DNA of 64,000 nucleotides from contig SBGD01000074.1 in the NCBI GenBank assembly GCA_006226775.1, positions 62,001-126,000 of the forward strand, given 5' to 3'. The translations under genes were made by a program, and so were the position numbers. Shown one piece after another: positions 59,041 through 64,000 of this stretch. This stretch comes from Paracoccaceae bacterium (lineage in GTDB: Bacteria > Pseudomonadota > Alphaproteobacteria > Rhodobacterales > Rhodobacteraceae). The notes below the pieces were generated by a model. That model made no database searches. It saw only the letters and a program-made list of their open reading frames with translations, and was not told where the DNA came from. The stretch's first letter is position 1, and the number at the start of each line of letters is the position of its first letter.

Positions 59041-60171
59041 TCACCCGGCAATCCGCGCCTCTGCCCCCGGTGTCTCGGCCAGTTCGACACGGGCGTCCTC
59101 GCCGTCGAACAGGTGCACGGCCTCGGCCGCGACGTGGAAATGCAAGGGCTCGCCGTCCTGCCAGACCGGGGCGGCATGGGTGGTCGCGTGCAGTTTCTGA
59201 CCTTCGCTGACCAGTTCCAGGATCCAGCTTCCGCCGGTCGGCAGAACCGCGCTCAGCGTGACCTCGCCGCAGAGATCCCCGGCCGGCAGGGTGGCGGTGT
59301 CGCGGGTCAGGTGGATCGCCTCGGGGCGCAGCCCGATCGAGGTCACGGCCCGGGCCGCCCCGCCCCGGCGCGCCAGAAAGGCCTTGGCTGCGCGGCCCAG
59401 CCCGTCGTCTCCGCCCGGATCGACAATGTTGATCGGCGGGTTGCCGACGAATTCCGCGACAAAGCGGTTGGCGGGCCGGTCGTAGATATCCTCCGGCGTG
59501 CCGACCTGTTGCAGCGTGCCGGTGTTCATCACCGCGATGCGGGTGGCCAGCGTCATGGCTTCCCACTGGTCATGGGTGACAAAGACGATGGTGGTGCCGA
59601 ATTCGCGGTGAATCCGCTTCAACTCGGTGCGCATCTCCAGCCGCAGGCGGGCGTCGAGGTTGGACAGGGGCTCATCGAGCAGAAGCACCTCGGGATTGAC
59701 CGCCAGCATCCGCGCCAGCGCCACCCGCTGTTGCTGGCCACCGGACAGTTGCGACGGGTAGCGGTGGCGGTATTGTTCGATCCCCAGCGTCGTCATCACC
59801 TTGGTCACCCGGGCTTCGCGTTCGGCCTTTGGCACCTTGCGCAGGCGCAGCCCGAAGTCGGTATTGCCCTCGATGGTCAGATGCGGCCAGAGCGCGTAGC
59901 TCTGGAACACCAGCCCCATCTCGCGCTTTTCCGGCGGCACGAAGACACCCTGTTCGGCGGCATCGACCAGCCTGTCGCCGACCGCGATCTCGCCGCCGGT
60001 CAGGTTCTCGAGCCCGGCGATCATCCGCAGGGTCGTGGTCTTGCCGCAGCCCGACGGCCCCAGCAGGCACATGAAATCGCCATCCGCCACCTCGAGGCTC
60101 AGGTCCGCCACCGCCCGGGCGCCGCCCTTGCCGTAGCGTTTGCTGATCTCTCTCAGTGCAATCGTCGGCAT
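59041..60171 (-). CDS. ABC transporter ATP-binding protein with TOBE domain, system 1
   Basis: A 376 aa ATPase. It has Walker A GPSGCGKTT near residue 38, Q-loop FQSYALWPH near 89, signature LSGGQQQR near 142, Walker B VLLLDEP near 163 and H-loop THDQWEA near 197. A C-terminal TOBE/OB-fold region (about 290-370) is typical of PotA/FbpC/PhnT-type ATPases. It starts one base after the permease stop. It powers the system made by the adjacent permease and binding protein. Confidence 0.93.
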   Translation of the reverse strand: MPTIALREISKRYGKGGARAVADLSLEVADGDFMCLLGPSGCGKTTTLRMIAGLENLTGGEIAVGDRLVDAAEQGVFVPPEKREMGLVFQSYALWPHLTIEGNTDFGLRLRKVPKAEREARVTKVMTTLGIEQYRHRYPSQLSGGQQQRVALARMLAVNPEVLLLDEPLSNLDARLRLEMRTELKRIHREFGTTIVFVTHDQWEAMTLATRIAVMNTGTLQQVGTPEDIYDRPANRFVAEFVGNPPINIVDPGGDDGLGRAAKAFLARRGGAARAVTSIGLRPEAIHLTRDTATLPAGDLCGEVTLSAVLPTGGSWILELVSEGQKLHATTHAAPVWQDGEPLHFHVAAEAVHLFDGEDARVELAETPGAEARIAG

Positions 60172-60172
60172 C

Positions 60173-62008
60173 TCAGCCCCCCAATCCGTCGGCAAGGTTG
60201 GTCTTGGTCATTTTCTGCACCGCGAGCGTTCCGAAATAGGCGATCGCCGAGATGATCAGTACCACGGAATTGGCCGCCTGGGTGTAATTGTAGTCCAGCA
60301 GCCGCAGCGAAAAGGTGGTCAGCACATCGGTCCCCGGCACCGCCAGGATCACGAAAAGGCTGAGCCCGCGAATGCCCGAGATGAAGGGCAGCAGCACCCC
60401 CGCCACCAGCGCGCCCTTCTGGATCGGGATGACGATGCTGACCATCCGCCGGAACCAGCCGGCACCGGCGACCTGCGCCGCTTCCTCGGGGTCCTTGCCC
60501 AGCTGCATCATCGCCGAGATCCCGGCGCGCGAGGCATAGGGCATCTGGTCCGACATCAAGGCCAGGATCAGGATCAGCGAGGTGCCGTAAAGCGCCGGGA
60601 TCGGCCCGCGCGGCACGGCAAAGAGCGACAGATACGCGGCGGCAAAGGCGATTCCCGGCACGAGATAGGGAAAGAAGGTCACCTGCCGCAAAAAGATCGA
60701 CACCGCGCGCACCTGCGAGCGCACCACCACGTAGCCCACCAGCAGCCCCATCATCCCCGAACAGACCGAGGCGAGGCCGACGATCTTGAGCGTGTTCCAT
60801 GTCGCCTGCCAGAGGTCGGGCGTCAGCAGGATGCCATTGGGGAAGGCGACGAATTCGAGCCCGCTGCCGATCCAGTAATCCAGCGTGAAATTGCCCAGGG
60901 CGAAATTCCCCGGCACCCGCATGACGGTCGACATGGTCAGCACCAAGAGCGGCAGCGCCACGCTGATCAGGAAGATGAAGGCGGCAAAGCCGGTGGCCGG
61001 AAGGCGGTACCGGCCCAGCGCGGTCTGCCGGTCCATCGAGCCCTTGCCGCCGACGGTGACGAAGCGCCGGCTTTCGCGTACCAGCCGCGCGTCGATCAGC
61101 AGCGACACGATGCCGATCGACATGATGGCAATGGCGATCACCGCCGCCACCCCGGGCTGGCGCGACGAGATGCTGCGGTAAAGCGAGGTCGCCAGCACGT
61201 CGTAATCCACCGGCAGGCCAAGCACGTAGGACACCCCGAACTCGCCCAGGCACTTGGCAAAGATCAGCACCGTGGCCGACATCAGCGAGGGCAGCATCAG
61301 CGGCAGGATGATCTTGCGCGCCACGATGCGCGGGCTGGCGCCCAGCACGCGGGCGCTGTCTTCGAGCTGGCTGTCAAAGCGGCGCAGGGCATTGCCGAAC
61401 AGCAGGATCACGAAGGGCGTGTAATGCAGCGCCAGGATGATGGTGATCGGCACCTGGCCATAGGCCAGCCAGTCGGGCGGCGTGAAGCCCAGCGCCTCGA
61501 GCCAGCCCATCTGGCCGCCGACCTCGCGGTTCTTGAAGGCGGTGCGCCAGGCCAGCGCGAAGGTCCAGCTGGGCAGCATGTAGGGCACGATCAGCGCGGT
61601 GGCGAACCAGCGCCGCGCGAACAGGTCGGTGCGCCCCAGCAGCCAGGCCAGCACCCCACCGACCGACAGCGAGATCAGGATCGCGCCGAACGAAATGCTC
61701 AGGGTATGCGACAGCGGCTCCCAGAACAGATCCCCCGCCACCGGCGAGAACAGCGCGCGGTTGAAGTAATAGGTCGTCAGCCCGCCGACCGGCACGCCGG
61801 TGCGCCTCTGGTCGCCGAATTGCACTTCGACGGAATCGTAAAGCAACGTCGTGATGGGCACCACGATCAGGTAGGCAAAGACCAGCGTCAGCAGGATGCC
61901 GATCAGCGCCGTGGGTTCGCGCCAGGAGGTGCGCAGCCGGTAGAGCATCCGGCGCGACCGTGCCACGCCGCCCGGGCCGGAGGCCCCGGTTTGCCCGGCC
62001 TCACTCAT
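60173..62008 (-). CDS. ABC transporter permease, fused two-domain (FbpB/PhnV-like), system 1
   Basis: A 611 aa fused permease with about 12 transmembrane helices and two EAA loops: one near residue 225 (EDSARVLGASPRIVARKI) and a second near 520 (EEAAQVAGAGWFRRMV). A single fused permease is typical of Fe3+ and phosphonate-type ABC systems. The ATG chosen starts MSEAGQ; an upstream extension lacks support. It is the first gene of the operon, with the LacI-type palindrome 180 bp upstream. Confidence 0.9.
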   Translation of the reverse strand: MSEAGQTGASGPGGVARSRRMLYRLRTSWREPTALIGILLTLVFAYLIVVPITTLLYDSVEVQFGDQRRTGVPVGGLTTYYFNRALFSPVAGDLFWEPLSHTLSISFGAILISLSVGGVLAWLLGRTDLFARRWFATALIVPYMLPSWTFALAWRTAFKNREVGGQMGWLEALGFTPPDWLAYGQVPITIILALHYTPFVILLFGNALRRFDSQLEDSARVLGASPRIVARKIILPLMLPSLMSATVLIFAKCLGEFGVSYVLGLPVDYDVLATSLYRSISSRQPGVAAVIAIAIMSIGIVSLLIDARLVRESRRFVTVGGKGSMDRQTALGRYRLPATGFAAFIFLISVALPLLVLTMSTVMRVPGNFALGNFTLDYWIGSGLEFVAFPNGILLTPDLWQATWNTLKIVGLASVCSGMMGLLVGYVVVRSQVRAVSIFLRQVTFFPYLVPGIAFAAAYLSLFAVPRGPIPALYGTSLILILALMSDQMPYASRAGISAMMQLGKDPEEAAQVAGAGWFRRMVSIVIPIQKGALVAGVLLPFISGIRGLSLFVILAVPGTDVLTTFSLRLLDYNYTQAANSVVLIISAIAYFGTLAVQKMTKTNLADGLGG

Positions 62009-62318
62009 GCCCGGCCTCGCCGGCACCCGGCGGGCGGCTTGTGGCACGGCGCATGGGTCATGTCATCCGCTGGTGCAGCATGTCGGTTTCCCCTCAGATC
62101 AGATGCCGCCCGGCGTGCCCTGCGCAGCATAGCACGGTTTCGTGCCCTCCAACCCTCGGGCTGGGGGGCGGTCATGTCAACCACTTATTGCACAGGTGTG
62201 CAAGCGCGCCGGGATAGCGGCGCGGACAAGAGCTAAGCGCAAGAGAACAGGGAAGTTTTCCGGCCCGAACCGGGGTCCGGGCCGGGCGGGCCGCCACCCC
62301 GGCGCGGGGCCGCAGCGG
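62009..62318. other. Promoter region between two ABC systems
   Basis: 310 bp without a gene. It contains the LacI-type palindrome (62188-62203) and an inverted repeat CCGGCCC / GGGCCGG at 62260-62285. The latter could act as a weak terminator for the upstream ATPase gene. The region likely holds the promoter for the permease-ATPase-binding protein-IMPase operon. Confidence 0.55.
62188..62203. promoter_or_regulatory. LacI-type operator, copy 2 (ABC operon promoter)
   Basis: TTGCAC-AGGT-GTGCAA is a perfect 6-4-6 palindrome upstream of the ABC permease gene. It shares its half-sites and spacing with 55740-55755 beside the LacI-family gene. Confidence 0.7.
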
Positions 62319-63410
62319 TCAGGGCACCCCGGCCAGGGCGCGGCCATCGGCGCCGAAGATCTTGTAGCTTTCGGGCCGGGCCTCGACATGGACGGTATCG
62401 CCCAGCCGCAGGTGCGGCGCATCGTTCTGGCGCACGATCAGCGATTTGCCCGCCATGTCGACGTGGTAATACCAATCCGATCCGGTGGGCAGCAAGGTGG
62501 TCACCCGCGCCGGCGCGCGCGCCGGGCCGGGGGTGTCATGCAGCCGGAATTCCTCGGCCCGCAGGCCCAGGGTGACCTCGGCGCTTTCGGGCAAAGGCAT
62601 CGCGTCGGGCAGGGCCAGGTCCAGCCCGGCAGAGTGGAACACGCCCCGGGCGACCCGGCCTTCCAGCAGGTTGATCCGCGGATTGCCGAGGAAATCCGCC
62701 GCGAACTGGTTGGCGGGCTGGGCATAGACCTCGAGCGGCGGGGCGAATTGCTGCAACTCGCCCGCCTGCATCAGCGCGATATGCGTCGACATGGTCAGCG
62801 CCTCGAGCTGGTCGTGGGTGACATAGATGATCGTCGCCTCGGTCTCCTGGTGCAGGCGCTTGAGCTCGGCACGCATGTCCATCCGCAGGGTCGCATCGAG
62901 GTTCGACAGCGGCTCGTCCAGCAGGAGCACCGAGGGTTTCATCACCAGCACCCGGGCAATCGCCACCCGCTGTTGCTGGCCGCCCGACAACTCGCTGGTG
63001 TAGCGGTCGAGCAACCCGTCGATCTGGAGCGCCGTGGCGACCTGCTCCAGCCGCTGCCGGGCCTCGGCGCGCGGCACCTTCTGCACCTCCAGCCCGAACG
63101 AGATGTTCTGCGCCACGGTCAGATGCGGCCAGAGCGCATAGCTCTGGAACACCAGCCCCAGCCCGCGTTTGGCCGGCGGCAGCGATACGCCCTCGGCCAG
63201 CGAAAAGGCGAACCTGTCGCCGATGCGGATGGTGCCGCTGGTCGGCATGTCGAGCCCGGCAATCATCCGCAGCGTGGTGGTCTTGCCGCAGCCCGAGGGG
63301 CCCAGCAGCGTGGTGAAGGATCCGTCGGGGATCGCCAGCGTCAGGTCGCTGACCGCGCGCACCTCCTTGCCGTAAAGCCGGGTCACTTGGTCCAATACGA
63401 TGTCCGGCAT
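62319..63410 (-). CDS. ABC transporter ATP-binding protein with TOBE domain, system 2
   Basis: A 363 aa ATPase paralogous to the one at 59041. Walker A GPSGCGKTT lies near residue 37, signature LSGGQQQR near 141, Walker B VLLLDEP near 162 and THDQLEA near 196, followed by a C-terminal TOBE region. It starts one base after the stop of the partial permease gene. The same junction arrangement is seen in system 1, which points to duplication or common origin of the two transporters. Confidence 0.93.
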   Translation of the reverse strand: MPDIVLDQVTRLYGKEVRAVSDLTLAIPDGSFTTLLGPSGCGKTTTLRMIAGLDMPTSGTIRIGDRFAFSLAEGVSLPPAKRGLGLVFQSYALWPHLTVAQNISFGLEVQKVPRAEARQRLEQVATALQIDGLLDRYTSELSGGQQQRVAIARVLVMKPSVLLLDEPLSNLDATLRMDMRAELKRLHQETEATIIYVTHDQLEALTMSTHIALMQAGELQQFAPPLEVYAQPANQFAADFLGNPRINLLEGRVARGVFHSAGLDLALPDAMPLPESAEVTLGLRAEEFRLHDTPGPARAPARVTTLLPTGSDWYYHVDMAGKSLIVRQNDAPHLRLGDTVHVEARPESYKIFGADGRALAGVP

Positions 63411-63411
63411 C

Positions 63412-64000
63412 TCAGCCCCCCAAACCTTTCGCGATACTGGTGCCCATCAACCGGCGGCTGAGGATCGTGCTGCCGACCACGATCACCACCAGCAAGAGCA
63501 CCATGCCGTTGGTATAGGGATACCAGCCCCGGTCGGTGTAGCGCAGGGTGATGGTGGTCGCCACCTGGGTCGCGGGCGTCACCAGCAGGATCAGCAGCGA
63601 CAACTCGCGCGTGACGGAAATGAACGGCAGCAGCATCCCCGAGAAATAGGTCGATTTCTGCACCGGGATCAGGATGCGCCGCATCCGCGTCCACCAGGAG
63701 GCTCCGACCATGACGGCGGCCTCTTCAAGCTCCGGCCCGATCTGGCGGATGGCGCTGACGCCCGCCTTGACCGCATAGGGCAGGTAGCTGACCGTGCAGA
63801 CGATCACCAGCAGCCAGAAGGTGCCATGCAGCGAGGGGATCGGCCCGCGCGGCACCGCGAACATCGCCAGGAAGATCGCCCCCAGCGCAATCGACGGCAT
63901 CAGGTAGGGCATGAAGGACATCTGGTCCAGCGCCTGCGACACCCAGCTGCCGCGCATCCGCACGATGGCATAGCCCACGAGGATGCCGAGGATGCCGGTG
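63412..64000 (-). CDS. ABC transporter permease, C-terminal part, system 2 (cut by window end)
   Basis: About 196 residues of the C-terminal domain are visible and the frame stays open through the right edge. The segment VGYAIVRMRG matches VGYVVVRSQV of the system 1 permease. An EAA-like loop EEAAVMVGASWWTRMR is present, and the protein ends AKGLGG like ADGLGG in system 1. The rest of the gene, and probably a binding-protein gene, lies beyond the window. Confidence 0.9.
   Translation of the reverse strand, partial: TGILGILVGYAIVRMRGSWVSQALDQMSFMPYLMPSIALGAIFLAMFAVPRGPIPSLHGTFWLLVIVCTVSYLPYAVKAGVSAIRQIGPELEEAAVMVGASWWTRMRRILIPVQKSTYFSGMLLPFISVTRELSLLILLVTPATQVATTITLRYTDRGWYPYTNGMVLLLVVIVVGSTILSRRLMGTSIAKGLGG

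Noticed and set aside
1-64000. tRNA, rRNA or insertion sequences
   Set aside because: I saw no cloverleaf-like tRNA genes, no rRNA segments and no transposase-like frames with terminal repeats; a dedicated search could still find small RNAs.

Overview
The window looks like part of an extrachromosomal replicon (plasmid or chromid) of a member of the Rhodobacterales (Alphaproteobacteria). Three things support this: very high G+C with strong third-position GC, the abundance of TRAP, tripartite tricarboxylate and ABC uptake systems, and a pair of genes resembling the gene-transfer-agent (GTA) head-spike genes of Rhodobacter. A plasmid-type initiator gene, iterons and parAB lie in the middle (29.8-34.1 kb). 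Genus cannot be decided. No rRNA, tRNA, CRISPR array or insertion sequence was recognised.

Layout. (a) 0.2-27.7 kb is a mosaic of small catabolic and transport modules: a flavin monooxygenase, RidA, an SDR and a D-threonine-aldolase-like PLP enzyme; an AI-2E family membrane protein; a TRAP transporter with a PdxA-like dehydrogenase and divergent GntR regulator; a tctCBA transporter with an enolase-superfamily enzyme, a TetR regulator and a PHP hydrolase; a divergent epimerase-GNAT pair; an AtoE-like fatty-acid transporter; and a YnjF-YnjB-YnjC-YnjD-like group. (b) 28.0-29.7 kb has two small exported proteins and a NusG/RfaH-like antiterminator. (c) 29.8-34.1 kb is the replication/partition core: a Rep_3-type initiator reading left, an iteron-rich origin, then parA and parB reading right. 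(d) 34.3-35.9 kb carries a GhsA/GhsB-like spike-base and spike-fibre pair. (e) 35.9-55.7 kb is a large exopolysaccharide locus: GumK-like and two GT4 glycosyltransferases, flippase, polymerase, acyltransferase, sulfotransferase, two priming sugar transferases, YjbH and YjbF homologues, a Wza-like exporter, a Wzc-like tyrosine kinase, two phosphatases, a LuxR-type regulator and an inserted AbrB/PIN toxin-antitoxin pair. (f) 55.9-64.0 kb is a LacI-regulated ABC uptake operon with an inositol-monophosphatase-like enzyme, followed by a second paralogous ABC system cut by the window end.

Main patterns. Five near-identical 17-18 bp palindromes (core GTTTCGC-GCGAAAC) lie within 5.3 kb around parAB. 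One is just before parA, one is inside the spike-fibre gene and three are inside the GumK-like gene. They are the best parS candidates, and the four intragenic copies encode similar peptides in frame. A 20 bp operator is repeated almost exactly in front of tctC and in the PHP-hydrolase/epimerase divergent region, which defines a likely TetR regulon. A second pair of matching palindromes (TTGCAC-N4-GTGCA) links the LacI regulator to the ABC operon.

Working model: a biofilm/exopolysaccharide replicon of the kind known in roseobacters. It couples polysaccharide synthesis and export to its own regulators and carries a spike module whose Rhodobacter relatives bind capsular polysaccharide.
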